Source: Blastocatellia bacterium
GTDB lineage: Bacteria > Acidobacteriota > Blastocatellia > Chloracidobacteriales > Chloracidobacteriaceae
Direction of reading: 5' to 3'
DNA length: 64,000 nucleotides
Assembly (NCBI GenBank): GCA_019695185.1
Contig: JAIBAN010000029.1
Coordinates: 1 to 64,000 of the forward strand
Under the pieces are notes generated by a model, which worked only from the letters and a program-made list of their open reading frames with translations, had not been told where the DNA came from and ran no database searches. Below are positions 51,823-61,608 of this stretch, in pieces. Positions within the stretch are counted from its first letter, which is position 1, and each line of letters begins with the position of its first letter. A program made the position numbers and the translations under genes.

Positions 51823-52920
51823 ATGAAAAAGATATCCCGTTGGTTTGTTGGAATCTGTTGTGTATCGCTCTGTTTTACTTTTACAGCCTGGGCGCAGCTT
51901 CCTAAACTCCCCGGCCTTGGTAAAAACGATAAGAAACCTGCCGAGCCAAAAACCAGCCCGGCACAACCTGCACCAACTCCGCCCAATCGCGCAGGACTGA
52001 ACCCGGATGCCGGCAGTCTGGCCGCCAAACCGCCGCTTGAATACAAACAATTTCCCCCAACCTTCATGTATGAAAGTCTGCTCAAGGGGCTGACGGTTCA
52101 TGCCAATGGCAATTTTCTTTTGAATAAATTTTTGACGGGTGTTTTCCTGCCGACTACCGAGCAAGGAGGGCAACCGGCCTACTTCAGCGACAACCCCAAA
52201 CACCACCTCATGTTGTGTGCCGTGAAAAGTGCATCCGGTGGAACGGTCCATTCCTTCCATTTTTCATCGTATCCGGACCCCAAGGCGACTGCTTTTCAAA
52301 CTGCCGACCCCAAGGTGTCGGCTTGTAAACTGCCGGGACCAGGGGCGTATGTGTTGGAATTTTCGCTGGATGGCAAAGTCTTTTACAAATTTCCCTTCGA
52401 AGTGAAAAAGCAGAGCAGTTCCGACCCCTACAACCCGGCGGATACGCTCTTTCCGGATGGCCCGTGGCGGGATTACGGCTATCTTTCCGGTCAGGGCGAT
52501 GAGCAGAACATGCGCTGGAATATGTGGCTTCCACCGATGTTTCTGGTTGGAGGCCAACGGAACCTGAAAGCCAAGGTTGAAGTTCTGAAGGGCGGAAAAA
52601 TGGTGGCTACCAATGTGACCACCACCAATCCCGATGGGGAACCAACTGCCTACCATCCGAATTTTTGGACCCCCAAGGAATTTGTGGTAACCAAGCCGGA
52701 CCGGACTGCTTTCAGGCTGACAGACCTCACGGCTGGCGATGGGAAAGGGGAGCTTCTGGTCACCATTGACGGAAAAAAGACGAGTTATCCGTTTAGCGTG
52801 AAAGGTGGGAAAATCGAATTCTCAGGCCGGCAGGTGCGTGAAACAGCAGATGTCCTGCGGTTGATTGAAGGTGGCGGTAGCCAATGGTGGATTCGCCGGT
52901 CCGATGCAATGTTCGACTGA
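51823..52920 (+). CDS. Exported protein of unknown function
   Basis: The 365-residue protein has a signal peptide ending FTAWAQ and a Pro/Lys-rich linker (KNDKKPAEPKTSPAQPAPTP). The rest is probably all beta: YEFSLDGKVFYKFPFEV-like strands, a WNMWLPPMF segment and EVLKGGKMVATNVTTTNPDG. No known domain is recognised. ATG 51823 has GAGGTG upstream. The product should be periplasmic or surface-bound. An imperfect hairpin (52937-52966) follows the stop and serves both it and the convergent DinB gene. Confidence 0.65.
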   Translation: MKKISRWFVGICCVSLCFTFTAWAQLPKLPGLGKNDKKPAEPKTSPAQPAPTPPNRAGLNPDAGSLAAKPPLEYKQFPPTFMYESLLKGLTVHANGNFLLNKFLTGVFLPTTEQGGQPAYFSDNPKHHLMLCAVKSASGGTVHSFHFSSYPDPKATAFQTADPKVSACKLPGPGAYVLEFSLDGKVFYKFPFEVKKQSSSDPYNPADTLFPDGPWRDYGYLSGQGDEQNMRWNMWLPPMFLVGGQRNLKAKVEVLKGGKMVATNVTTTNPDGEPTAYHPNFWTPKEFVVTKPDRTAFRLTDLTAGDGKGELLVTIDGKKTSYPFSVKGGKIEFSGRQVRETADVLRLIEGGGSQWWIRRSDAMFD

Positions 52921-52936
52921 ATGTGTTGTAAAGGTA

Positions 52937-52966
52937 ACAAGGTGGCCGGTTACCCGGCTACCTTGT
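52937..52966. terminator. Hairpin between convergent genes
   Basis: ACAAGGTGGCCGG pairs with CCGGCTACCTTGT (one mismatch) and a short loop. It overlaps the end of the DinB gene and has no long T run, so the terminator role is only probable. Confidence 0.5.
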
Positions 52967-53433
52967 CAGGCAGGCAACGGGCCAACTTCCCGTTCGAAGC
53001 CGATGTAATCAGTGTTGGGCGGTTTTTCACCGTTGTGCCGAAGTGCAGCAGCCACCTGTCCCCGGTGGTAGGCTCCGTGAAACGCAACATGTATCAGGAT
53101 GTCACGGAATTTGGTGGTGTATTCGACATTTTGGCTATTGCGATAGGTTGCCGTTTGCTCCAGGTCGCCTTCAGCAAGTGCATTGAGAAAAGCACTGAAT
53201 TCCTGTTCGACCTCTGCGGCCAGTTGGAGGCATTCGGCCAAAGTCAAAACCGGCCAGAAATCCCAGCCACGGGTATCAACTCCTTCCATCCGGCGGAGCC
53301 AAGCCCGCTCGGCGGTCAAAATATGACAGAAATAACGGATGGCTTCGGGGCTTGGCTGAAGGCTTTGATTGAGCGCACCAACGATTTTTTGATTTGCCCA
53401 ACGGTTATAGTCGAAAAGCGGGATGGGGTTCAT
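52966..53433 (-). CDS. DinB-family protein
   Basis: The 155-residue helical-bundle protein has the family opening FDYNRWANQKIV, HILTAERAWLRRMEG and the late motif VAFHGAYHRGQVAAALR. The three histidines (in CHILTAE, FHGAYH) fit the DinB metal site. Members are thiol transferases or metal-dependent hydrolases; which one this is cannot be seen. The start codon lies next to the 53445 repeat element. No partner gene is evident. Confidence 0.85.
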   Translation of the reverse strand: MNPIPLFDYNRWANQKIVGALNQSLQPSPEAIRYFCHILTAERAWLRRMEGVDTRGWDFWPVLTLAECLQLAAEVEQEFSAFLNALAEGDLEQTATYRNSQNVEYTTKFRDILIHVAFHGAYHRGQVAAALRHNGEKPPNTDYIGFEREVGPLPA

Positions 53434-53444
53434 AGTGGAGAGGG

Positions 53445-53550
53445 CATTTACGACTTGCGATTTGCCATTTGTTTCAGATTGGGTTCCGGGTTGAATTATG
53501 CAACCCCCTCACCAGCACGAAACAAATGGCAAATGGCAAATCGCAAATGA
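53445..53550. repeat. 7-mer armed element (CAAATGG/CAAATCG)
   Basis: ATTTGCC/ATTTGTT units on the left and AACAAATGGCAAATGGCAAA on the right form an inverted pair around about 45 bp. It occupies the space between the DinB and ispG genes. Confidence 0.8.
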
Positions 53551-53560
53551 AAATTTTTCG

Positions 53561-54781
53561 TTACCGGGCCGAATACTTTTCATCCACATACCGGTTCAGG
53601 ATATTGATGAAATCGGGGACAATGGTTGGACCTTCGAGGGTGACGGTTTTCGCTCCGTCCACAAAGACGGGAGCACGCGGGTCTTCGCCTGTTCCGGGCA
53701 GGGAAATGCCCAGATTGGCATGTTTGGATTCACCCGGACCGTTCACGATGCAGCCCATCACGGCTACTTTCATATCAGCAACACCGGGCCGGGTAGCTTT
53801 CCAGACCGGCATTTGATTGCGGAGGTAGGTTTGGATTTCATCCGCCATTTCCTGAAACAGCGTGCTGGTGGTGCGACCGCAGCCCGGACAGGCCGTCACG
53901 AGCGGGGTAAAGCTGCGCAGGCCCATGGTTTGCAGAATTTGCTGGGCAACCACCACTTCTTCGGTACGGTCACCGCCGGGGAGCGGCGTCAATGAAACCC
54001 GGATGGTATCGCCAATTCCTTCCTGGAGCAGTACCGCCAGTGCCGCCGTACTGGCCACGATGCCCTTGGAACCCATGCCGGCTTCGGTCAGTCCCAGGTG
54101 CAACGGGTAATCGCAGGCTTGGGCCAGTTCACGATACACATCAATCAAATCCTGCACTTCCGAAACTTTGGTGCTGATGATGATGCGGTTTCGGGGCATG
54201 CCGTATTCTTCAGCCAAATGAGCCGAATCCAGCGCACTGGCAATCAGCGCCTTAATCATCACCCCACGGGCGTCAAGCGGTTCGGGCAGGCGTGAATTTT
54301 CATCCATCATTTTCGCCAGCATGTTCTGGTCGAGTGAACCCCAGTTGACGCCAATCCGCACCGGTTTCTCATGTTCATTGGCAATATCAATAATGGTTTT
54401 GAAATTGACATCATGCTTGCGGCCAAATCCGACGTTGCCGGGATTGATGCGGTATTTGGCCAATTTCCGGGCGCAATCAGGATATTCCGTGAGGAGGATA
54501 TGACCGTTGTAGTGAAAGTCCCCAATGATGGGAACGGTGACGCCCTGGTCGGACAGGCGGTCCACGATTTCACCAACAGCAGCAGCGGATTCGCGGGTAT
54601 CAACCGTGATGCGAACCAGTTCGGACCCGGCCCTGGCCAAAGCCGCCACCTGTTCAACCGTGGCAGCAATATCTGCCGTATCGGTATTGGTCATGGATTG
54701 GACGACGGTCGGATGGTCGCCGCCCACAAGAATGCCGCCTACATTGACGGCAATGGATTTACGTCGAGTGATAAGTGCCAT
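53561..54781 (-). CDS. ispG: 4-hydroxy-3-methylbut-2-enyl diphosphate synthase IspG
   Basis: The 406-residue iron-sulfur enzyme has [49 protein letters not shown] and the cluster ligands CPGCG and GCIVNGPGE. It makes HMBPP in the MEP pathway and fits with uppS as a source of isoprenoid units. The ATG stands a few bases from a CAGGGTT array and has no Shine-Dalgarno sequence. Length is normal for the short bacterial form. Confidence 0.95.
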   Translation of the reverse strand: MALITRRKSIAVNVGGILVGGDHPTVVQSMTNTDTADIAATVEQVAALARAGSELVRITVDTRESAAAVGEIVDRLSDQGVTVPIIGDFHYNGHILLTEYPDCARKLAKYRINPGNVGFGRKHDVNFKTIIDIANEHEKPVRIGVNWGSLDQNMLAKMMDENSRLPEPLDARGVMIKALIASALDSAHLAEEYGMPRNRIIISTKVSEVQDLIDVYRELAQACDYPLHLGLTEAGMGSKGIVASTAALAVLLQEGIGDTIRVSLTPLPGGDRTEEVVVAQQILQTMGLRSFTPLVTACPGCGRTTSTLFQEMADEIQTYLRNQMPVWKATRPGVADMKVAVMGCIVNGPGESKHANLGISLPGTGEDPRAPVFVDGAKTVTLEGPTIVPDFINILNRYVDEKYSAR

Positions 54782-54786
54782 ATGAA

Positions 54787-54917
54787 AAACAGGGTTCAGG
54801 GTTCAGGGTTCAGGGTTCAGGGTTCAGGGTTCGGAAAATTCCAAATTTGAAACCTGAGCAGAAACAAGGCTAAGGTAAAGGTACAGGATTTAATAACCCT
54901 GAACCCTGAACCCTGTT
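54787..54917. repeat. 7-mer armed element upstream of ispG
   Basis: Six or so CAGGGTT units (54787-54832), a unique core of about 60 bp, then ACCCTGA units (54895-54917) at the end of the TPR gene. On the ispG strand the left array is directly upstream of the start. Confidence 0.85.
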
Positions 54918-54919
54918 GA

Positions 54920-56191
54920 TTACTTCTTCTTCCCGCCAGGGCCAGATGGTCTGGCCGCCTCTTTCATGGTTTTGGCGAATTCCGCCGCCTGGGCTTTATG
55001 CGGGTCAGTCGGGGCGGCTTTGTCGGCCACGAGTTCAAACAGTTTCACGCATTCCGCCGCTTTGCTGGGGTCGCTGGTCAACGCCACACCCAGGTTGAAC
55101 GAGGCATCCAGGTTGGCCGGGTCTTCGGTCAGAATGCCACGATAGGTTTCAACCGCTTTGTCTATCAAACCGGCGCTGAAATACATTTCACCCAGTTTGA
55201 CCCGGAGGTCATGTTTTTTCTTCGGGTCGGTCTGAAGTTCAGAGGCGGTCAGATAAAGCTGGGTCGCTTTTTCAAGGGCCGAACCATCGCCGCAGTATTG
55301 ACCCACCAGGGCATAGGCACGGGCCGCAAACACTTTGTAATTGGAGGTCACGTTAGGGTCAATCGTCTTGCCCGCCGGTTGTGTGCCGCCTGAGTAAAGT
55401 TCCGCCGCTTTTTCCCCGGCAGGGCCAGCTTCCTTGAACAAGGCACAGGCTCCTTCACGGTCTTTGGCGTTAAACTTGGTTGCTCCAAGATTGAACATGG
55501 CTTGTGACATGTTACCAAACACTGCATGTTGGGTGTTATCGAGCGAAACCGCCTGTTTGTATTCCTTCACGGCACCATCGTAATTTTTTTGCTGGTCCAT
55601 GGCGAGCCCGGCTTCAAAGTGCTTTTTCATTTCTTCGAAATCGGCTTTGATTTTCTCGTTTTCCTTGGCAATCCGGTCATATTCAGCCTTTTCCTTTTCG
55701 TAGGCTTCGATTTCCTCTTTCGTCGGTTGCCGAGGTGCGCCGCTGTTGGGAGTGCTGGCACGGGTCAGAATCTCTTCATCTGTGGGCAGCGTACCCTCGC
55801 CAGGGTACACTTCGAGGCTGATTTCCTGCTGGTCTTGTTCCAGCTTGAACAAAGCGGAACTGCGGGCGGTCAATCCTTTACCGTGGGCAGTCACCACATA
55901 AAAGCCAAACAACGGCACGGAAAAGAAATATTCCCCTTTTTTGTCGGTTTTGGTTTTCCAGACGCCTTTGATGTCCTTGCGCAAAATCAGGATTTCAACA
56001 TCGCTTTTGGGAACCGCCTGGCCATCAACCTTTTCTTTATAGGTGATGTTTCCGCGAATCCGTCCCAGTTGGGCATAGGCCGGGCTGGAGGTTGCCACGG
56101 TTGCGGCGAGAACGCCCAATCCTACAATCAGGGCGAATCCAAACCGTCGGGCAAACAGGTTCCAATTGAAAAAAGTCGGTACAGAAGTCAT
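54920..56191 (-). CDS. Exported TPR protein with carboxypeptidase-like regulatory domain
   Basis: The 423-residue protein has a signal peptide (ATVATSSPAYAQ), a carboxypeptidase-like beta domain (RIRGNITYKEKVDGQ, YFFSVPLFGFYVVTAHGKGL), a charged coiled coil (KEKAEYDRIAKENEKIKADF) and TPR units in its C-terminal half (AVKEYKQAVSLDNT, AVETYRGILTEDPANL). It ends GPGGKKK. It is the second TPR protein of the window and is probably periplasmic. The TPR count is a rough reading. Confidence 0.75.
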   Translation of the reverse strand: MTSVPTFFNWNLFARRFGFALIVGLGVLAATVATSSPAYAQLGRIRGNITYKEKVDGQAVPKSDVEILILRKDIKGVWKTKTDKKGEYFFSVPLFGFYVVTAHGKGLTARSSALFKLEQDQQEISLEVYPGEGTLPTDEEILTRASTPNSGAPRQPTKEEIEAYEKEKAEYDRIAKENEKIKADFEEMKKHFEAGLAMDQQKNYDGAVKEYKQAVSLDNTQHAVFGNMSQAMFNLGATKFNAKDREGACALFKEAGPAGEKAAELYSGGTQPAGKTIDPNVTSNYKVFAARAYALVGQYCGDGSALEKATQLYLTASELQTDPKKKHDLRVKLGEMYFSAGLIDKAVETYRGILTEDPANLDASFNLGVALTSDPSKAAECVKLFELVADKAAPTDPHKAQAAEFAKTMKEAARPSGPGGKKK

Positions 56192-56702
56192 GTAGAACCT
56201 CCACTATGGTTGGTAAGTTGAAAACGATGCCAAAGACCGGGCAGTCGGAAAGGTACTGTGCAAATGGGCGATGAGAAGTGCGCCGCTGCCAGGGGTCGTT
56301 TTCTGTGGTTGTTTTCGTTTGAAAAACTTCATTTCGGAATCAAAAAACTGCACCAAATCGAAAAACCGGCCATATTTGCACAAAAAGCCGAGTAAAACAC
56401 GCCGGCTCGCCGGATTTCAGGCCGATGGACAGAGAAACAGACAGGATTGCGATTTTGGGCAATCCCTCTGATAAGCAAAACGTGATTGCATGTTGCCTGT
56501 GAAATAATGAAAGAAAAACCGGCCCGATTCTACTGGTTTTATGAAAACTTGACCACTTTCGTTTTTCATCAAAGGCGAGCGGAGGTGTTTTTACGGTTTT
56601 TTGTGATAGGTTGAGAGCTGAATCGTAAACTTACCGTCTTCACAAGCGTTTGGCTGTCAACCACACAAGTGAAATTATATGTTGATTGAAGGAGTCTGTC
56701 GT
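56192..56702. other. Long spacer without a gene
   Basis: The 510-bp spacer separates two divergent genes. It is A/T-richer than its surroundings, contains no 7-mer array and no convincing gene or RNA. Both promoters should lie here; no clear pair could be fixed. Confidence 0.5.
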
Positions 56703-59048
56703 ATGCCGAGCATCAAATCCGCTGCCGCCTGGGCAGTTGCGTGTGCTTTGTCGCTGGTAGTTTCAGGAACCTGGGGCCGGGGACAAACCCAGCCCAAAAG
56801 CTATGTGCAGGCACCGTCGGCCAATCCTGCTCCGCAAAACCTTGATTTTGAAGACGGCGAGCCTGGAAAACAACCGCCCGGATGGAATGGGACGACTGCC
56901 GTCATTGGGTACCCGGCCACGATTTCAACCGAAAAGCCGAAAACCGGAAAACAATGCTTGGTATTGGTTCGCAAACCGGACCAATCGCCGGAACCAAATC
57001 AATTTGCGAATGTTATGCAGACGGTTGATGCCACACCCTACCGGGGGAAACGGGTCCGGTTCCGGGCCGCAGTCCGGTTGAAGGCACAGGATTTCAACAG
57101 CCGCGCTCAATTGTGGCTGCGGGCGGATTTGCCCAATCAGAAGGCGGGCTTTTTTGACAATATGGGAGACCGCCCGATTATCACCGGCACCTGGCAATCC
57201 TTTGAAATTGTCGGGGATATTGATCCAACAGCAGAAAAACTGAATTTTGGGGTGATTAGTTTTGGAACCGTGTCCACCTATCTGGATGAAGTTTCTTTGG
57301 AGGTGCTGCCAACGGTTCCTTCACCGCTCGAACCAGCCCGCCCACTGACTGCCCAGGGATTGGCCAACCTGACTGCGTTCACCCGGCTGATGGGATACGT
57401 CCGGTTTTTCCACCCCAGTGACGAAGCTGCTGCGGTTGACTGGGACCGCTTCACGGTCGAGGGAATGCGCAAGGTCGAAGCTGCAAAAAATTCCGCTGAA
57501 CTGATTGCCCGGTTGCATGAACAGTTCGGGCCCATTGCCCCGGCGGTCCAGGTTTTTGCTACCGGCAAGCCTCCGCAACTGCCCGCCGGCCTGACTCCTC
57601 AAGCTGAAGCCGCCCAGCTCAACGTCATCAAATGGAGCCATCGTGGCATTGGACTCAAAAAAAGCAACCAGAATGTATATGCCAGTGACCGTGCCAAAGG
57701 AGCGGTGGTAAACGGACAGATGCCTGAAGGATTTTCCAATCCGGCCAAGCCTTTTGAGGCCGACCTGGGTGGTGGGGTGTCCTGCCGGGTTCCACTGGCA
57801 CTTTGGGTTGACGCGAGCGGAACCCTGCCTCATGTCGAAAAAAAGGCCAACCCCGTAGCCACTCTCTCCGAACCCCTGATGGAACTGTATTCGGCCAATG
57901 ACCGGGCGACCAGATTGGCGGATGTGGCACTGGCCTGGAATATTTTTCAGCATTTCTATCCGTATTTTGACGTGGTGGCAAAAGACTGGTCCCGCCAGTT
58001 GCCGGAACTGTTGCGGGCGGCTGCCACCGACAAAGATGAAAAAGCCTTTTACAACACCTTGCGGCATTTGATGGTGATGCTCGAAGACGGACATGGCGGA
58101 GTCAGTTGGCGCAACCTTGCCAGCGGATTTACGCTCCCGTTTTTGTGGGACCAATTGGATGGAAAACTGGTTCTCATCCATGTTGCAACCGAAGGTGCAG
58201 CCGGGCTGAAACCAGGGGATGAAATTCTGGAAATCAATCAAAAGCCGGCTGCCGAGGCTCTGAAAGCAGCGGAATCGTTAACCTCATCAGCGACTCCGCA
58301 ATGGCGGTTGTTTCGGGCGTTGCGAATGTTGCGTGTCGGGGACAAAGACACAGAAGTGACCCTCAAGGTGCTGCCTTTTGGTGAAAACCTGCCCAAGACC
58401 ATAACCATCAAGCGGACCTTACCGGAGAGCCAGGTGACGGAAACCCGCCCGGAAAAAACCGCCGAACTCAAACCGGGAGTTTTTTACTATGACATCGGGC
58501 GGGCATCCGACGCTGATTTCGCCGCATTGCTTCCCAAATTGGAAAAAGCCAAAGGAGTGATTTTCGACTTGCGCGGCTATCCGGTTGGTTCGCCCGTCTT
58601 CCTGCAACATTTGGCGGATATACCGCTCCAGTCAGCCCGATGGAACATTCCGCTGGTTTCCACTCCCGACCATGTGAACATGACTGCTTTCGAAACCGGA
58701 GGCCGCTGGAGTCTCGAACCCAAAAAGCCAAAAGTGGGCGGGAAAATCGTGTTTTTGACGGATGGACGGGCAGTGAGCTATGCGGAATCAGTGATGGGAA
58801 TTGTGGAAGCCTACAAGCTGGGTGAAATTATTGGTTCACCAACTGCCGGGACCAACGGCAACATCAATCCGTTTACCCTTCCAGGCGGATTTACTTTGTA
58901 TTGGACCGGGATGAAAGTCCTCAAGCATGATGGGTCACGTCACCACGGGGTCGGGATAGCCCCGACCATTCCGCTCCAGCCAACGCAGCAGGGTGTCGCT
59001 GCCAAACGGGACGAACTGCTTGAAAAGGCACTGGAAATCATTCATTGA
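56703..59048 (+). CDS. S41-family peptidase with N-terminal carbohydrate-binding-like domain
   Basis: The 781-residue exported protein has a signal peptide (CALSLVVSGTWGRGQ), a jelly-roll-type domain at about residues 35-200 (NLDFEDGEPGKQPPGW, YRGKRVRFRAAVRL), a linker with helices and a C-terminal S41 peptidase core with a PDZ-like part (GLKPGDEILEINQKPAAEAL) and the catalytic Ser in DGRAVSYAESVMG. GSPTAGTNG follows. ATG 56703 has AAGGAG nine bases upstream; ATG 56679 lies before that site and is less likely. It is the third S41 protein of the window and unlike the other two in build. Confidence 0.85.
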   Translation: MPSIKSAAAWAVACALSLVVSGTWGRGQTQPKSYVQAPSANPAPQNLDFEDGEPGKQPPGWNGTTAVIGYPATISTEKPKTGKQCLVLVRKPDQSPEPNQFANVMQTVDATPYRGKRVRFRAAVRLKAQDFNSRAQLWLRADLPNQKAGFFDNMGDRPIITGTWQSFEIVGDIDPTAEKLNFGVISFGTVSTYLDEVSLEVLPTVPSPLEPARPLTAQGLANLTAFTRLMGYVRFFHPSDEAAAVDWDRFTVEGMRKVEAAKNSAELIARLHEQFGPIAPAVQVFATGKPPQLPAGLTPQAEAAQLNVIKWSHRGIGLKKSNQNVYASDRAKGAVVNGQMPEGFSNPAKPFEADLGGGVSCRVPLALWVDASGTLPHVEKKANPVATLSEPLMELYSANDRATRLADVALAWNIFQHFYPYFDVVAKDWSRQLPELLRAAATDKDEKAFYNTLRHLMVMLEDGHGGVSWRNLASGFTLPFLWDQLDGKLVLIHVATEGAAGLKPGDEILEINQKPAAEALKAAESLTSSATPQWRLFRALRMLRVGDKDTEVTLKVLPFGENLPKTITIKRTLPESQVTETRPEKTAELKPGVFYYDIGRASDADFAALLPKLEKAKGVIFDLRGYPVGSPVFLQHLADIPLQSARWNIPLVSTPDHVNMTAFETGGRWSLEPKKPKVGGKIVFLTDGRAVSYAESVMGIVEAYKLGEIIGSPTAGTNGNINPFTLPGGFTLYWTGMKVLKHDGSRHHGVGIAPTIPLQPTQQGVAAKRDELLEKALEIIH

Positions 59049-59060
59049 AGCAGGAATGGA

Positions 59061-59125
59061 ACTGAGGACTGAGGGCATTCCAAGGACTGAGGGCTGAGGA
59101 TTATCCTCAGCCCTCAGTCCTTCCA
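59061..59125. repeat. 7-mer element forming a perfect 19-bp hairpin between convergent genes
   Basis: GGACTGA and GGGCTGA units lead into AAGGACTGAGGGCTGAGGA (59082-59100), a 3-nt loop and the exact reverse complement (59104-59122). The hairpin could terminate transcription from both sides. Confidence 0.85.
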
Positions 59126-59129
59126 CCCA

Positions 59130-60074
59130 TTAGTTGCCGGAGATGGCAATTACCAATCGCTTGGACTGGCCGGGAGGCAACACCAGAATATTGCTTTCAA
59201 TGCCACGTTCCTGGAGATTGAACCCGTCCGTCGGGCAGGTGTAAGGCTCGATACAGAGCGCCTGGCGCGGGGCCGGAGCTGTGTAGGCCACGATATGCGG
59301 AAAATCCCCCACGTTTGACGAAACCTGAATGGACGTTCCGTTTTCCCGGTCCTCAATCCGGCACACGGCATTTCCGGCTGTATCCGGCTGGACCTCTGTG
59401 TAGATGTCATCCAACACCAGTTCGGCACAATTCTTTCCTGCCTGGAGGTCAAAGGTTTCATCCACATCGAGCAAGGTTCCAGTGGGCAGGCTGTCGGCGA
59501 GTTCCCACCGTTTCCGGGCCGGAACCTGTAAGGTGCCTTGCTCCGGACGGGTGAAGTAGGGGTGAATCCCAAACCCGAACGGCAGCACCGATTCACCTAC
59601 ATTCCGGACTTCGGTTTCCATCCACAGGGTGTTCTCCCGCAGCCGATAGGTTACGGTCAGATAAAAGGGAAACGGGAATTGCTGTAAAATGGCTTCCTGA
59701 TGGTCACGGGCATCAAAGGCGGCGGTCATCCAGGCCCCTTCGCTGGCGGAGGCTCCGGTACCAATCAGTTTCCAGGCTTTATCCCGCACGTAGCCATGCC
59801 GGTTGGGGTTGACCGGATACGCTTTCCCCTGAAAATGGAACACGCCGTCCGCAATCCGGTTGGGATAGGGAAACAGGATGGGAATCCCATAGCTCGTCGG
59901 TTTTTTCAGAAAGTCTGCAAATCCAACAGTTTCCAACACGGGCCAACCGGTCTGGAACGCAAAACAGTTGTTGCCCAAGGCTGGAGCAATTTCGGCAGTC
60001 GTTTCATCCTGCCGGAGGGTGATGATTTCAACCCCTTCGCGGACCGAGGTTTCAACAGTGTAGGTGGAATTCAT
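59130..60074 (-). CDS. Aldose 1-epimerase (mutarotase) family protein
   Basis: The 314-residue beta-sandwich protein has PILFPYPNRIADG, RHGYVRDKAW, the catalytic His in FGFGIHPYF and the Glu in ALCIEPYTCPTDG. It interconverts the anomers of hexoses. The family also contains epimerases of other sugars, so the substrate is not fixed. The length is standard. It stands alone on the minus strand. Confidence 0.88.
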   Translation of the reverse strand: MNSTYTVETSVREGVEIITLRQDETTAEIAPALGNNCFAFQTGWPVLETVGFADFLKKPTSYGIPILFPYPNRIADGVFHFQGKAYPVNPNRHGYVRDKAWKLIGTGASASEGAWMTAAFDARDHQEAILQQFPFPFYLTVTYRLRENTLWMETEVRNVGESVLPFGFGIHPYFTRPEQGTLQVPARKRWELADSLPTGTLLDVDETFDLQAGKNCAELVLDDIYTEVQPDTAGNAVCRIEDRENGTSIQVSSNVGDFPHIVAYTAPAPRQALCIEPYTCPTDGFNLQERGIESNILVLPPGQSKRLVIAISGN

Positions 60075-60162
60075 ACAGTTCTCAGATTCATGTTTGATCT
60101 GCCTTGTTCTTTTCCATCAAATGAAAGAAAGGTTTGGGGCTGATAGGCACCTGAAGTCTTCC

Positions 60163-60197
60163 GTCAATGACAAATGGCAAATCGTAAAACGGCAAAT
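60163..60197. repeat. Short 7-mer array (CAAATGG type)
   Basis: GACAAATGGCAAATCG and CGGCAAATG units with a step near 7 bp lie between the epimerase and outer-membrane protein genes. Confidence 0.55.
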
Positions 60198-60199
60198 GA

Positions 60200-61054
60200 T
60201 TATTTGACCGGCTCAAATGCCTTGAACTCGTAGGTAACACCCAGATACACCCCGGTTTGCGAGGTAAATTCGGTCAAACCTTTGATGCCGGCCACATCCC
60301 ATTGGAGTCCGCCGGCTTTGACCTGCATGCCGAAACGGGCCTGCGACTGGCTTTCGAGTCCGGGTTTGGGCGTGCGCGGGTTGTAACGGCCCTGCACTTC
60401 TCCGAGCAGGTTGATACGGTCGTTGAGTTTGAAAATGCCAGCCACGCCGTAGAGCAGCACATCCTGCTGGGCTCCGGTGGAAAGCGGGTCAGTCAGAATT
60501 CCCAGGCCCACATTGCCAAAAGTCCGCAACCGGCCTCCGGCAAATGATTTGCCAATCAACGTCATGGTGTACACATTGGTTGTATTGAGGGCAATCCCTT
60601 TGGCCTGATTCGAGTTGGGCAGACTTACTCCCAGCCGGAAACCCAGGCTGGGGAGGCGTTTGGTTTCCTTGCGGAGTTTGATTTTGGTCCAGAGGGTAAT
60701 ATCTCCCACATCGCTGACAGAGGTTTCACCGGGTTTGATGCTGAGCGGGATGGAGCTGGTTCCGGTTTCCCGGATGCTGAGGAAATTGCGGACCGGGCCT
60801 TCCACGGAAAACTCAACATTGGGTGACAGGCCAAAGTGGAGGCCAACGATACCGGCCCTGGTCAGGTCACCCTTCAATCCTGAGAGGCCAAACCGTTGAT
60901 TTTGTAGAAATTCAAAGCCAAGCTGGGCACGGACATGCCCCGGTTCAACAATTTCCACATCTTCCGTGAACAAAGGTCGCTGCTGGGCTGCGGCGGGGAA
61001 GGAGGCACACCCCAACAGGAACAGAACGAGAAAAAACAAACGCCACAATTTCAT
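60200..61054 (-). CDS. Outer-membrane beta-barrel-like protein
   Basis: The 284-residue protein has a signal peptide (LFFLVLFLLGCASFPAAAQ) and alternating beta strands with aromatic ends (VRAQLGFEFLQNQRFG, NVEFSVEGPVRNFL, FGMQVKAGGLQWDVAGI, GVYLGVTYEFKAF). It resembles transporter-like barrels of the phenol-degradation MetA type, a weak match. The role is not known. ATG 61054 gives a good signal peptide. The cysteine in LLGC could be a lipobox, but FPAAAQ is a standard cleavage site. Confidence 0.7.
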   Translation of the reverse strand: MKLWRLFFLVLFLLGCASFPAAAQQRPLFTEDVEIVEPGHVRAQLGFEFLQNQRFGLSGLKGDLTRAGIVGLHFGLSPNVEFSVEGPVRNFLSIRETGTSSIPLSIKPGETSVSDVGDITLWTKIKLRKETKRLPSLGFRLGVSLPNSNQAKGIALNTTNVYTMTLIGKSFAGGRLRTFGNVGLGILTDPLSTGAQQDVLLYGVAGIFKLNDRINLLGEVQGRYNPRTPKPGLESQSQARFGMQVKAGGLQWDVAGIKGLTEFTSQTGVYLGVTYEFKAFEPVK

Positions 61055-61122
61055 GCGGTCTCCACAATTGAAAAGCCAGCACAGTTAGTTGGAAAAGTCA
61101 AAGCCTGGCACAATCTGGAAAG

Positions 61123-61491
61123 TCAGCTCTTTGAAACCAGATACACACCCAGGCAGATAATTAAAACTCCAACCACTCTGGTGAGGGAAAGTGGTTCCCG
61201 AAAAAGCCATGCCGAGGCCAGTAACACAACTACAAAGCCAAGACTCATAAAAGGATAGGCAAAACCAAGGTCGAGCTTGCTGACAGCGACAATCCAGGTC
61301 AGAGAGGCCAGAAATGCCGCCGCAAAACTGGCAATCACATAAATGTCGAGGAAGGCATGGACCAGATATTGAACGCCAGCCATGGACAAACCGGGAAAAC
61401 TCCCGCCGAGGCGGGTATTGGTTGCATGTTTGAGCAGCAGTTGCCCGACGGCGGTCAGAAAAATTGTCAGAAAGATACAGAGATACGCCAT
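61123..61491 (-). CDS. Small four-helix transporter (EamA/SMR-like, ArnE-type)
   Basis: The 122-residue protein has four hydrophobic helices, with the opening FLTIFLTAVGQLLLKHATN and the closing pair WIVAVSKLDLGFAYPFMSLG and LVGVLIICLGVYLVSKS-like (LTRVVGVLIICLGVYLV). The pattern matches half-size EamA proteins such as ArnE, the undecaprenyl-linked aminoarabinose flippase subunit, and SMR drug exporters. It should work as a dimer. Which substrate it moves cannot be told from sequence. Confidence 0.75.
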   Translation of the reverse strand: MAYLCIFLTIFLTAVGQLLLKHATNTRLGGSFPGLSMAGVQYLVHAFLDIYVIASFAAAFLASLTWIVAVSKLDLGFAYPFMSLGFVVVLLASAWLFREPLSLTRVVGVLIICLGVYLVSKS

Positions 61492-61496
61492 TGCTT

Positions 61497-61608
61497 CTGA
61501 ATTGAGAATTGAGAATTGAGAATTGAGAATTGCTGAGTAACCTCGAAGTTTCAGATAGTTTGAAGCTCTTCGGCTTATTTCAAATTCTCAATTCTCAATT
61601 CTCAATTA
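61497..61608. repeat. 7-mer armed element between the transporter and SPOR genes
   Basis: GAGAATT units (61497-61530), a core and CTCAATT units (61583-61606). The core TAGTTTGAAGCTCT resembles part of the core of 14868-15035. The SPOR gene takes its TGA from the right array. Confidence 0.8.
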
